From a virus, in IMG/VR virus record IMGVR_UViG_3300038332_000016, positions 1 to 34,201 of that record: DNA of 34,201 nt. One strand, 5' to 3'. A program made the translations under genes and the position numbers. This document shows, piece after piece, positions 16,068-25,428 of this stretch. How positions within the stretch are numbered: the first letter of the stretch is position 1; each line of letters opens with the position of its first letter. A model generated the notes under the pieces. The model was not told where the DNA came from. It saw only the letters and a program-made list of their open reading frames with translations, and did not search any database.

Positions 16068-17273
16068 ATGGCTGAAATAAGTATTCCTAATGGAACGATA
16101 ACGGCGACGGGACAGTTCGTTTCGGTCCCTTTTCAATGCTCTGCGATAACGATAGACTGTAAGATGGCGGGAGGGGCCAAGGTTCTTGGGTCGTCTACTC
16201 CCAACGTATTAAATAATAAGTTGTGGAGTTGCAGTTTCAGAGATAGGGGTATTATCAAAATAGGCGTCGGCTTGGCTGCCGATGTTATGAGCAGAACGGT
16301 GTTCTGCGATACGATTACGGTGAATGTGAGCCTTGGGCTTTCATGGCGGCCGGGAACCGTCGTCGGGGATAATACGTTTCTCATTAAGGTTGGTGTTGAA
16401 GGAAAGTGGTATTACAAGTCGGTACGAAAGAATTTTGTTGCATGGACAAAGCCGGGGACGGCGGATAGTACTATTGATAGAACGAACTTAGCCGGCAGGG
16501 CGCCGATGGAGTGGGCCGGATGGGCTTGGAAAGCGTTGCAATTGGGCGATAGAATTGTTGTGTATGGGGAACATGGCATAAGCTTAATGTCGCCGTATAG
16601 CGAGCCGATATCGACGTTTGGATTCGAAACGTTGGGCGAGGTAGGAATAAAAGGGGCATATGCCGTCGATGGGTCAAAACATATTCATTATTTTATATCT
16701 GAACTTGGCGATTTGTGGAGAATAACTGATAAAGGTCCTGAATTGCTTGGCTATAGGGAAATATTCGAGGACATGAGTGATCCAGTGCTGATGTATGATG
16801 AGCAGGAGGATCGACTCTATATCGCCAATGAGGCTGTTGGGTATTGCTATGATACGGGACTTGGAGGTGGATATTCGATTTTAAGCGGGATCTCCCGGGG
16901 GATTGCAGTTAGTCCGTTTGATTTGACGGTTCCGGCCATAAGCATTATGACGGATATACTTGATCTGGGGCATAGAGGGCTAAAACAAATAACCTTCATT
17001 GAGGTTGGGACCGATAGCGATGCTGACCTTTATGTGGCGGTCGACTTTCGTTACAGGACTGATGAAGCGTGGCGGACAAGCGAATGGACGCTGTGTAGTC
17101 CGGAGGGAGTCGCGAGATTGACGATAACCGGAGTAGAGTTTAGGCTTAGGGTGAAACAGCTGGTTTCGTCCGAACTGTCTATTGACTACATTAACGTACG
17201 GCATCAAAGAGGAGGAAAGAGGTTCCTGAGGGGTCCGCTCTTTGAGCAGCCGGAAAGGAGCGAAAGAGAATGA
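16068..17273 (+). CDS. Nozzle/hub-like tail protein, beta-propeller type
   Basis: 401 aa, four bases after the previous stop with a weak ribosome binding site. Blade-like repeats are visible (GDRIVVYGEHGISLMSP; HIHYFISELGDLWRITDKG; QEDRLYIANEAVGYCYD). The C-terminal ~110 residues (LDLGHRGLKQITFIEVG onward) look like a beta sandwich. It probably belongs with the 188-aa protein at 11767 as a tail tube or nozzle component. The next gene starts in an ATGA overlap with its stop. Confidence 0.55.
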   Translation: MAEISIPNGTITATGQFVSVPFQCSAITIDCKMAGGAKVLGSSTPNVLNNKLWSCSFRDRGIIKIGVGLAADVMSRTVFCDTITVNVSLGLSWRPGTVVGDNTFLIKVGVEGKWYYKSVRKNFVAWTKPGTADSTIDRTNLAGRAPMEWAGWAWKALQLGDRIVVYGEHGISLMSPYSEPISTFGFETLGEVGIKGAYAVDGSKHIHYFISELGDLWRITDKGPELLGYREIFEDMSDPVLMYDEQEDRLYIANEAVGYCYDTGLGGGYSILSGISRGIAVSPFDLTVPAISIMTDILDLGHRGLKQITFIEVGTDSDADLYVAVDFRYRTDEAWRTSEWTLCSPEGVARLTITGVEFRLRVKQLVSSELSIDYINVRHQRGGKRFLRGPLFEQPERSERE

Positions 17274-17719
17274 TCGTAGCGTTGCAGCCGGAACAAGTAA
17301 GTATTTTTTGGGATGCAATTAAGAGTACTTTTTTAAAAACCAATCCTTGCCCAGTGGGCATGGATGAAATTGATTATACCAATAAGTTGTTGGAAAAATT
17401 GCTTTCCATGGAATATGTAGCATGGATTGTGTTTAAATATAATGATAAGGGAGAGAAGGTTGTTCATGCAATCGGCATAACGGTTATAAAGAAAGACTTT
17501 TTAACTGAGATGCAAACACTTCATATTATTAGTTTATATGGGTTTAGGTTCCTGGAGACCGATTTGGCAAGGACGTCTTGGGGAGAATTTATAAAATATG
17601 CAAATAATTGTAATTGCGATAAAATTAGGATGGAAAGCAACGTGAAAAGGGTCTTTGACCTCGCTAAGCTTGTTGGTTTTGTAAAGAAAAGTGAAGTTTG
17701 GGAATATACGAGGAGATAG
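17270..17719 (+). CDS. GNAT-fold acetyltransferase-like protein
   Basis: 149 aa, ATGA overlap with the previous stop. It follows the GNAT layout: strand VAWIVFKYNDKGEKVVHAIG, then TEMQTLHIISLYGFRFLETD, a helix (SWGEFIKYANNCNCDKIRME) and a final strand-helix (VKRVFDLAKLVGFVKKSEVW). The acetyl-CoA loop Q/RxxGxG/A is not clear, so it may be a non-catalytic structural version. It sits at the start of the ejection-protein block; GNAT-like genes in this position are known in podoviruses. Confidence 0.55.
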   Translation: MIVALQPEQVSIFWDAIKSTFLKTNPCPVGMDEIDYTNKLLEKLLSMEYVAWIVFKYNDKGEKVVHAIGITVIKKDFLTEMQTLHIISLYGFRFLETDLARTSWGEFIKYANNCNCDKIRMESNVKRVFDLAKLVGFVKKSEVWEYTRR

Positions 17720-17722
17720 GAT

Positions 17723-18625
17723 ATGGGCTTTGTCAGCGGCGGCGAAGCGAGCGAAAGCGACAGCACTGTACATTTTGCAGAATATCTTGAAACTTTTCAT
17801 AGTGATGTGTTGAATGATCAAGGATCGGATTGGCCTAATATTTCTCTTACCGATGCGTTGAACGCGGCTTTTGGAAGGAGTCCTTTTAGCGTTGCGTATT
17901 TATATCCTGATATAGGGACTTATGGGTCAGGCTATACTACGGCCAGTTTCCCATCATTATTTGATATGTTTGGGAAGTTTATGGCCGGGCTGGATCTCCA
18001 TTCGTTGTGGGAGAAGTCGTACAATGCAATGATAGCCAGCAGCCCTATAGGAGCTGTCATAAACAGTCAAGCTGAGAAGCTTGATGATGACATCGAACAA
18101 CGGGTAATGCCGAGGTATGAAAACGGCATGAGGGATATTGGGGCTATTCATAGCTCGGCCTTTGCCGTAGGACGATCAATTATTGAGGACACCAGGATAC
18201 GGTCTATTAACGATTTCAGCGCTAAGCTTCAGCTCGGCATTTTGGAGTCAAGTACGAGTCTGTGGGCGAAACATCTTGATTGGAATGGCAGTGTGATATC
18301 CACATATGCTGAGCTGCAGCGTATTGGGCAAGCTTTGCATATTGAAGCCGATCAGCATAACACGACTATGGCTTCTAAGAATCTTACGTGGGATTTGGAC
18401 CTGTTTGATTATGCGAGAGCATTGATGGGCGCATTGAATGGAGCCCCGGCCGCTGTCGATCCGGCAAGTAAAGGCGGGCCGAGCCCACTTACAAAGGGAA
18501 TTAGTGGAGGATTGGCCGGCGCAGCCGCCGGTGCTTATGTCGGTAGCGTTGTTCCAGGGCTCGGCACTGCCGTCGGTGCTGTCATCGGCGGCGTTGTTGG
18601 ATTTGCCGCTGGATATTTTTCATAA
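17723..18625 (+). CDS. Internal virion (ejection) protein with glycine-zipper C-terminus
   Basis: 300 aa; GGAGATAGG upstream. The N-terminal part is soluble, the middle is helical (residues ~100-230). The last ~45 residues are Gly/Ala-rich and hydrophobic (GGLAGAAAGAYVGSVVPG; GAVIGGVVGFAAGYFS), a glycine-zipper pattern suited to inserting into a membrane. This matches ejection proteins that form a channel across the host envelope. First of four consecutive putative internal proteins. Confidence 0.6.
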   Translation: MGFVSGGEASESDSTVHFAEYLETFHSDVLNDQGSDWPNISLTDALNAAFGRSPFSVAYLYPDIGTYGSGYTTASFPSLFDMFGKFMAGLDLHSLWEKSYNAMIASSPIGAVINSQAEKLDDDIEQRVMPRYENGMRDIGAIHSSAFAVGRSIIEDTRIRSINDFSAKLQLGILESSTSLWAKHLDWNGSVISTYAELQRIGQALHIEADQHNTTMASKNLTWDLDLFDYARALMGALNGAPAAVDPASKGGPSPLTKGISGGLAGAAAGAYVGSVVPGLGTAVGAVIGGVVGFAAGYFS

Positions 18626-18644
18626 AAAAATAGGGAGTTTATCG

Positions 18645-19100
18645 ATGCCTGAAGACGTAGGATTAATAGCAGGAGCGTTGGGCGGGGGACCGCAACAATC
18701 ACAATCTTTAGTACCTCAACAATATGGAAGTCCTCAAGAAGGGCAAGGGGTGGCTCCGGAGTTTTGGAGGACAATGGCCTATCAATTGGCGGCCGCCCTT
18801 GATCCTCAAGGGTTCGGGGGAAGGTTAGCCCAAGCAGGCCAGGGATGGGAGCAGGCGGGGATATTAGGCGGGGAAAGGGAAAGACAGCTTAATGATCTGC
18901 AACAAGGACTTGGCCCGCAAGGCAATATGGAGCAGGTACAGAACCCGGCTGCGACGACTGCAGGGGGGCAGCTTATGGCTAATGCCGCTACTCCCAAGCC
19001 GATACAAGCGGCACCGGCACTGACCAAAGAGATGAGAGCGGGGGAAACGCAGAACCCTTTCGTCGTAGCCCTACGCCGCTTGGAAGGTATGCAGCGTTAG
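18645..19100 (+). CDS. Gln/Gly-rich internal virion protein candidate
   Basis: 151 aa from the ATG at 18645 with GGAG ten bases upstream; upstream in-frame codons overlap the preceding gene and are unlikely. Low complexity, rich in Gln, Gly, Ala and Pro, with a central helix (FWRTMAYQLAAALD). No recognisable domain. Its place between two ejection-type proteins suggests a small internal or assembly protein. Confidence 0.55.
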   Translation: MPEDVGLIAGALGGGPQQSQSLVPQQYGSPQEGQGVAPEFWRTMAYQLAAALDPQGFGGRLAQAGQGWEQAGILGGERERQLNDLQQGLGPQGNMEQVQNPAATTAGGQLMANAATPKPIQAAPALTKEMRAGETQNPFVVALRRLEGMQR

Positions 19101-19123
19101 GGCCTGAGCTTACCACGGAATTA

Positions 19124-19834
19124 ATGCGTCAGGATCTGCAACGCGCGCAGATCATGCAAAGACGGCGGGAATTTCTCGCTGAGAGGAGTGACCAGCCGTA
19201 TAGGCAGGCGCAGCTTGAGCTTGCACAACGGAAACAGAATCTTCTTGAGCATCAATTTGCAGCTTCCGAAGATGATAGAGGGAGGAAGAATCAAGCCCTA
19301 AAGAATCTTGGAAGATATGATATGTCTAATATAAACGAGGCTCCGGCTTCTGATTTAGCCACTATCGACGAAGGGTCGGTGAAGGCCCTTATTGCGGCGC
19401 ATGCTGCAAAATATCGGGTTGATAATTCGCCGTCGACTAAGGCGGAAAAGCTGCCTACTTCCGAAGTTCAGGTCATGAGGGAGATTGAAAAGCAAAAGAA
19501 GGAGATGGAACAGCAGTTGGGGAGACCGGTTGATTATAGTGAGACGCCGATGCATCAGCTCATTATGGCTAAGGCGGGGAAGACCATTAGCCCGGAGAAA
19601 ATGAAGGCAGACCTTGTTAAGCAATTAATAAAGGATCCTATCTTTCAGATGAGAGCGACGAGAGATCCGGAAGCCACGGCTAATGAGGTTGATAACCTTA
19701 TGCGGGAATTTTTCCCGGAAAAGATGGAAGGCGGTGATACGACCCAAGTTATGGGAGTACAGCCGCAGGCCGGAGATACGCTGAGAAACGCTCTTGAACG
19801 ATTTAAGGCAAGGAATAAGAATGCCCAACAATGA
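19124..19834 (+). CDS. Coiled-coil internal virion protein candidate
   Basis: 236 aa. The first ~65 residues are Gln/Arg/Glu-rich helix, probably coiled coil (QRRREFLAERS; QAQLELAQRKQNLLEHQF). The remainder is mostly helical with no catalytic motif. No clear ribosome binding site precedes the ATG at 19124, and in-frame upstream sequence reaches a stop without another good start. It overlaps the giant gene by 14 bases. Likely part of the ejected internal core. Confidence 0.55.
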   Translation: MRQDLQRAQIMQRRREFLAERSDQPYRQAQLELAQRKQNLLEHQFAASEDDRGRKNQALKNLGRYDMSNINEAPASDLATIDEGSVKALIAAHAAKYRVDNSPSTKAEKLPTSEVQVMREIEKQKKEMEQQLGRPVDYSETPMHQLIMAKAGKTISPEKMKADLVKQLIKDPIFQMRATRDPEATANEVDNLMREFFPEKMEGGDTTQVMGVQPQAGDTLRNALERFKARNKNAQQ

Positions 19835-22800
19835 TGAATTTGGATTCTATAAAGAGTTCAATCAGATTCCCGAGTTTGCGGAAGCAGATCCCAATGATAA
19901 GTTGATTTTTGGAGAAATGTATGCCGATGAGGCCATAAAAAACGATCCTGAAGGCTTTGCCGATCCGGCCGAACAGCAAGCATTAAGGGATAGTATTAGA
20001 GCATCGATCAAAGATAATACCGGAGGAATATTGGGTAGCGGTATTACGCTCGGGGAGGCCATGGGCGAGGCCGGGGAATTCATTAAGGGTACCGGCCAAG
20101 AGCTTATGGGAATATTTGATCAGGCTAAGGACCGAAGCTTTAAGGAAAATATGCGTCATCTGGCGTGGTTTAGCGAAGATGCCGCATTACATGCTGCGGG
20201 CATTCCAGGACGAGCGATTGCGGGTTTAGCGCAATTGCCGTATCAATTGCCGAGTTTCATATTGGAAAGGGCCGGCGCCGGAGATAGCGCGGCAAACCAA
20301 TGGTTGGAAAAACAGATTGAAGAATTAGAAATTAACAAGCAAAAGCTTAATATTCTGAATTCTTCAATAAGCGAGTATGAACCGGGTATTTTCCTGGCGG
20401 CTGCTGCAGGCGGGGGGACGGCGGCTTTGATGAGAAGCTTAACGGCAAAGGCCGGCGGAGCGGTATTGTCTTTGGGCGGACCGGGAATGAGTGCGGCTGA
20501 CGCAGCGTTGGTCGGGGGGTATACTGCCGCGGCCGGGGAATCGTTCGTTGTTAATCCTGTTCAGACTGTGGCCGAACACTATATTGGAGAGTCCGGATAT
20601 TCTGAGGAGCGGAAGAATTTATTGCGGGTGGCTGTGCCGATCGTCACGGGAATAGTAAGTGGGGCTACGATTGAGGCTAGATTGGACAAGATATTTCGTA
20701 ATCCTCTTGTTGTTGAAGAAATGGTTGCGAAGGGGGCTTCTCCGAAGCAGATTGCCGATGAAATTGACCGAACGGTAAAGGCTCCTACGCTTTTTGAAAA
20801 AGTTCAAGCAAAAACTGACGGGGTTGTTACTGCTGATAATTTTTCCTCTCATGGGGATACGGTTGCCGATAAACAAGCTATCCAAAGATACTTTGACAGC
20901 TGGACAGGGAAAACAATTCCTGCGGCTGATAATCCTGATGCCGTGATGGCCAGGTATTATGATAGCTGGGTGAAGAGCGCCGAGAAAACCTCAGCAATGA
21001 ACCGTTATTACGGCAGCTGGCTCGATAATACGAAAGCGGCCATAGACAGGTTGCCGGCGGCGGAAGCCGGGGTTGGAAAACCTGCTGTCGATACGAGTGT
21101 CGCGGCACAAAAGATTGTTTCAAAAAAAACAATGTCTCTTGACGAATTTGCCGGGATCCATCGGGACTCGTTAGAGGTGTTGAGCAAATATTATCCGATG
21201 GAGGAGATTGAACGTTATACGAAGCTTACCCCGGGAAGCACGGAGATAAGATCCGGACAAGCTGAAAATATGCTCATCATGACGTATAGAATTCCACAGG
21301 ATAACACGTGGACTCCGGAGATGTTGGACGATATGATTAAGTCCGCTACATCGGCAGAGACCATCTATGCGAAGACCAGGGCGATTGCCCCTAAGAAGCC
21401 GAGCGTCGATAAGGTTGACCTCTTGGATCATGTGGATGCATACGTTAACCAGGGGAGAATCGACCCGCATGATAGACCGTTTATTAAAAAAATGATCAAG
21501 GTCTTAAAGGAAGATGAGAATCTTTTTAACTTGATTCCGGTAAGGGATGGTATCGCTATTGGGAAGGAGACGGCGACGGGATCTTTTGAATTTACGAGGA
21601 ACCTCATAAAGTTGAAGGACCCCGATAGTTTTCCCCATGAAATCGGCCATTGGGGTTTTATGAATGGATTAGACGGGGCCGATCGAATTGATTATTTGAA
21701 GCTTATAAAGGAGAAATTGGAAAGAGGTTGGGTCCCGGGGGAGAATTTGGCCATTCAGAAATTCATGGTTGATCCTACAACCAGATCGGCGGTGAGAAGT
21801 AATAGGGAATTAAACGTCGATGAATATTTTGCAGAACAATATGCTCAGTGGATGTACACGAGAAATGTGGACAACGATACCATGCGGCAAATGTTTCGAA
21901 AAGTTAGGAATTACATGGCACGATTTTTTGGAGCCATGAAGAACGAAAACTTACTTGATCAGGATTTACAACCATTTTTTGAACGATTTGCAGTTATTGA
22001 GAAAAAGCGTAACTTACTTCATAATGATCTTAATGCCTTTGGGGAAACTACGGCATTACTTCACAAAATAATGCTTGATACACGACAAATTGCGAGTCGC
22101 AGAAAAGCGTCGTTACGGCCTGAGGTTTCCGGTGATCCATTATCGGTTGGTTCGAGCTTTAGGGTAACGAAGAAAATGGTTCAATCAAAGATTTATGAGG
22201 CTTATCAAGAAGGGTTATTGACGAAGCGTGATGCTCAGCTCTTCGGAACCCTGAACGATAGGGCTATGGCTGACATTCTTTATGATCCAAAATTATCAAA
22301 GGTAGCGCGTTATGCTCATGATCTTGGCCTTACCGGAGTTGAGAATCCGGCATTACATCAGATGGCAAGAGTATCGGTTGCCAACCAATCCGGTTTCGTT
22401 GACGCACATTTCTTGCGGTCCATGGCCCTTCATTCGGTGCCGTTGATTTATGGCATGGAAGTTAAAGACGGGCAGCTGCAATTTAGCGTAAATCGCTATC
22501 TTAAGGGGGCTGCCGTTTGGTACGGTCTTGGAATAGGGGGAAAGATATATCGTCGCATAGGCGCACCACAGGCAGTTAAGAGAGTAGGATCGGCTATTGC
22601 CGACAAATTTTGGAAGACGTTACCCCCTAATGAAGGGGCGGAGCCGTCGTTATTGAATAGCTTGAGAAAGGCCGGGTCCGATCTTCTTACAGCATTCAGG
22701 CCGACGGAAGGGATTGATCCCGATATCTGGGCGCTGGGCAAGGAATTTACCATTGAACGACAAAATTTATTGAGACAATTTGATGAGTTTTCCAAATCTT

Positions 22801-25076
22801 TACGGGAAAATTTTACCCCTGAAGAGCGGGAAATGATTTCTGATTTTATTGAAAAAGAGGACGGGTGGAATAATGTACCTCAGGTGCTGAGGGATCAGGC
22901 CGATGAGACGCGGAAGTTATTGACTCAGGTGAGGACCCATCTTGTGGACAGTGGGGTTGATCCGTCGGTAGTCAATCGTTATGGGGATCAATGGTTGCAT
23001 CGGGTTTATATTCCAAGGCTGGCGGAACGTAAAACATATAAATTAGCTAGGGCAAGATTTAAGTCGATCCAAGGGCATTATTTGATGAGACGTGGACGGA
23101 CGGAAAAGTTTGCCGATGTGGAGAAGAAATTTGGCATACCTTCTGCGGAGTTTAAAAAGGGCGATACAGTGTATAGCTTCCTTGATAAGGGTAATCGTAA
23201 GCGTTGGGCACATTCGTCGCAAAGAGAACGTGTTTCAACGCTTAGAGAGCGTTATGGCGATCCTTCCGTATGGAAGGTCACCGATCCGGTGAAGGGAAAA
23301 GTACAAGTGGCTCGTGATTTTACAAAAACCGAACGAATGGCCATGGGCGAATCGAGGGACGTCGCTTTACGATTGGCGGTGTTTTTTAGGGAATCAGCTC
23401 ATGATATCGCACTGGGGCATATGTTTAAATCTATAGACTCAATGGAGGGAGCAGTTTTAAAGATTCCGGAGAAGACATCGAGACAAGAGGCCAACGCTCT
23501 GGCAAAAGAGCGGGGTTATGTTTTCTTGCCCAAGGCCGTATCCAACCATGGAATTATGCGTTACGGAGCTTTAAGCGGCAAGTATGTGCGAGGTGATGTT
23601 GCACGAGTGATGGAGCGGCTGACAAGCAGACGTTATAAAGACGAAACAACGGAGTTCTTGGCATCGGGATATAAGAAGATTTTGGGAGCCTGGAAAATTG
23701 GAAAAACAGCGTATCAGCCGCAGACGCATCTTCTGAATACTATTACCAATCTCCACCTGGCAGTAATGGACGGCAGGGAGCCGGTCCGGATGGTTTATAA
23801 CGGGATAGGATCTTTGATAAAAAAAGACCAATACTATAGGGAGGCAATAGAAGCCGGGCTGCTTGACAGCAGCATTGTGAGGGGAGAATGGTCCCTTGAT
23901 GATTATGTTAAAGGGATGTCGAGCATAAACATGGAAGAACCGGAAGCTCTAACCAGGACGGCGGCTGTTATCCAGAAGACATGGAAAGGTATTAAAACAG
24001 TGGCCAAATCTCCGATTAAACTTTATAGCTGGGAGGATGAAGTCTTTAAGCTTGGGACTTTCATTGATGAGCGTAATCTGGGAAAGAGCCCCAAAGAGGC
24101 ATTGGCCGCGGCAAACAAGTTATTTTTTGATTATTCCGATGTTCCCAAGGGAGTTCAGTTTCTTAGGGAAACGGGGATAGTTCCTTTTATCTCATATACT
24201 TATAAGATTATTCCTACTATTGCAAAGACTTTTAGTGAGCATCCGGAACGCATTGCCGGCCTGCTCTTGACATACAAGGCCATCAGTGATTGGACTTATG
24301 AGAACGAGTTCGGCGAAAAAGCTATGCAGCAAAAGCAACTTGAAGAGGCCGTGCTTCCTGAATGGCAACAAAAGAAGTTATTCGGCGTGGGGCCTAGTAC
24401 ACAGGTAAGATTGCCTACTGATCCTCGCACCGGAGAGGCTCGCTTCTTAGAAGCAGGACGTTATATTCCGGGGGCTGATTTGTTCCAAGATCTTGGGCAA
24501 GCGTTTCCTTTCGGACTTCACCCGATTATAAGTTTGGCTTACGGATGGAAAAGTAATAAACATCCAAGTTTCGGTCGTAAATTATTGCCACATGATGATC
24601 CGCAAACAGACATTGAGCATCGAGAGAACATGGATGCTACTATTGATCTTATTGCAAAGACGTTATTGCCGAACATCCCCGGCATTCCTTATACGTACTC
24701 AAGTGATCGGATAGGCAATGCTCTTGTAGCCTCCGGCGCTATAGATGAAAATAGTGGTGTTCTTTGGGATCTCGCCAACAAAAGAGGATGGAGTGGTAAG
24801 AATTATTTCGGCCACGAAGTCTCTCCGGCTGAGGAAGTGTCGTCGGCGCTTGGCTTGCGGGTATCGAGGACTGATGTTCCGCAGGCTGTTGGACAAAAAA
24901 TACAACGAATATCCAATCGTCCGAGGATAGCAAAACGACAGCTTTATGCCGAACAGCATAATCTTCGTACTACCCCGGGACGGATGGAGGCGGCTGCCGA
25001 GCGTTACCAACAATCCGTGATGAAGAGTCGTCAGGATCTGGAGGAACTAAGTCGCTTGCTTGAAGCTGCAAGATAA
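19821..25076 (+). CDS. Giant internal/ejection polyvalent protein with zinc-metallopeptidase motif
   Basis: 1751 aa from the ATG at 19821 (AGGAATAAG upstream). Hydrophobic Gly/Ala segments lie at ~185-250. Residues 356-400 contain three copies of RY-x-x-SW (R356, R378, R395). HEIGH at 606-610 plus a downstream EYFAEQYAQW (E668/E672) is a gluzincin-like zinc-binding pattern. The C-terminal third has a long helical region (GAWKIGKTAYQPQTHLLNT) like the large polyvalent proteins that phages deliver with their DNA. Last gene of the + operon. Probably the main ejected protein; the protease may open peptidoglycan or process host or phage proteins, which is inference. Confidence 0.75.
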   Translation: MPNNDEFGFYKEFNQIPEFAEADPNDKLIFGEMYADEAIKNDPEGFADPAEQQALRDSIRASIKDNTGGILGSGITLGEAMGEAGEFIKGTGQELMGIFDQAKDRSFKENMRHLAWFSEDAALHAAGIPGRAIAGLAQLPYQLPSFILERAGAGDSAANQWLEKQIEELEINKQKLNILNSSISEYEPGIFLAAAAGGGTAALMRSLTAKAGGAVLSLGGPGMSAADAALVGGYTAAAGESFVVNPVQTVAEHYIGESGYSEERKNLLRVAVPIVTGIVSGATIEARLDKIFRNPLVVEEMVAKGASPKQIADEIDRTVKAPTLFEKVQAKTDGVVTADNFSSHGDTVADKQAIQRYFDSWTGKTIPAADNPDAVMARYYDSWVKSAEKTSAMNRYYGSWLDNTKAAIDRLPAAEAGVGKPAVDTSVAAQKIVSKKTMSLDEFAGIHRDSLEVLSKYYPMEEIERYTKLTPGSTEIRSGQAENMLIMTYRIPQDNTWTPEMLDDMIKSATSAETIYAKTRAIAPKKPSVDKVDLLDHVDAYVNQGRIDPHDRPFIKKMIKVLKEDENLFNLIPVRDGIAIGKETATGSFEFTRNLIKLKDPDSFPHEIGHWGFMNGLDGADRIDYLKLIKEKLERGWVPGENLAIQKFMVDPTTRSAVRSNRELNVDEYFAEQYAQWMYTRNVDNDTMRQMFRKVRNYMARFFGAMKNENLLDQDLQPFFERFAVIEKKRNLLHNDLNAFGETTALLHKIMLDTRQIASRRKASLRPEVSGDPLSVGSSFRVTKKMVQSKIYEAYQEGLLTKRDAQLFGTLNDRAMADILYDPKLSKVARYAHDLGLTGVENPALHQMARVSVANQSGFVDAHFLRSMALHSVPLIYGMEVKDGQLQFSVNRYLKGAAVWYGLGIGGKIYRRIGAPQAVKRVGSAIADKFWKTLPPNEGAEPSLLNSLRKAGSDLLTAFRPTEGIDPDIWALGKEFTIERQNLLRQFDEFSKSLRENFTPEEREMISDFIEKEDGWNNVPQVLRDQADETRKLLTQVRTHLVDSGVDPSVVNRYGDQWLHRVYIPRLAERKTYKLARARFKSIQGHYLMRRGRTEKFADVEKKFGIPSAEFKKGDTVYSFLDKGNRKRWAHSSQRERVSTLRERYGDPSVWKVTDPVKGKVQVARDFTKTERMAMGESRDVALRLAVFFRESAHDIALGHMFKSIDSMEGAVLKIPEKTSRQEANALAKERGYVFLPKAVSNHGIMRYGALSGKYVRGDVARVMERLTSRRYKDETTEFLASGYKKILGAWKIGKTAYQPQTHLLNTITNLHLAVMDGREPVRMVYNGIGSLIKKDQYYREAIEAGLLDSSIVRGEWSLDDYVKGMSSINMEEPEALTRTAAVIQKTWKGIKTVAKSPIKLYSWEDEVFKLGTFIDERNLGKSPKEALAAANKLFFDYSDVPKGVQFLRETGIVPFISYTYKIIPTIAKTFSEHPERIAGLLLTYKAISDWTYENEFGEKAMQQKQLEEAVLPEWQQKKLFGVGPSTQVRLPTDPRTGEARFLEAGRYIPGADLFQDLGQAFPFGLHPIISLAYGWKSNKHPSFGRKLLPHDDPQTDIEHRENMDATIDLIAKTLLPNIPGIPYTYSSDRIGNALVASGAIDENSGVLWDLANKRGWSGKNYFGHEVSPAEEVSSALGLRVSRTDVPQAVGQKIQRISNRPRIAKRQLYAEQHNLRTTPGRMEAAAERYQQSVMKSRQDLEELSRLLEAAR

Positions 25077-25092
25077 GATATTTTTTGTATAA

Positions 25093-25419
25093 TTATTTAT
25101 TTTTAATAGAATATAATGCGTCATGAGCCGAAATTCTTCCGTCTTTTATTAAGGATCTGAGGGCATATCTCGGCCAGTCACGCGGCTTATTACCGGCCAT
25201 CTTTCCTATATCAGCAGCGCTTATCGGCCCATGTTTCATAATTAGTTCATATACTTGGTCTTTTCTCTTTGTTCGGCATTTATGCTTTCCTTGCATTTCC
25301 GCCCTTGCTTCGGGAGTAAGATCCGGCCACTTTTGCGTACGTTCCCAAGTCCCCGGTTGCCAGGGCTTTAAATTATATTCCCTTTCATCATCATTAAGTT
25401 TTTTATATTCGCTATTCAT
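25093..25419 (-). CDS. Winged-helix DNA-binding protein
   Basis: 108 aa. Residues ~52-105 look like a winged helix: RKDQVYELIMKHGPISAADI then GKMAG and a recognition helix (DWPRYALRSLIKDG). The N-terminal half is charged and unstructured. Last gene of the leftward operon, nine bases after the helicase-like gene, without a clear ribosome binding site. It could be a regulator or a replication accessory protein. Confidence 0.6.
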   Translation of the reverse strand: MNSEYKKLNDDEREYNLKPWQPGTWERTQKWPDLTPEARAEMQGKHKCRTKRKDQVYELIMKHGPISAADIGKMAGNKPRDWPRYALRSLIKDGRISAHDALYSIKNK

Positions 25420-25428
25420 TGCAAGTTC

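Noticed and set aside
25064-25115. Bidirectional terminator between the convergent operons
   Set aside because: The 16-base gap is AT-rich with T and A runs but has no G/C stem that would form a stable hairpin.
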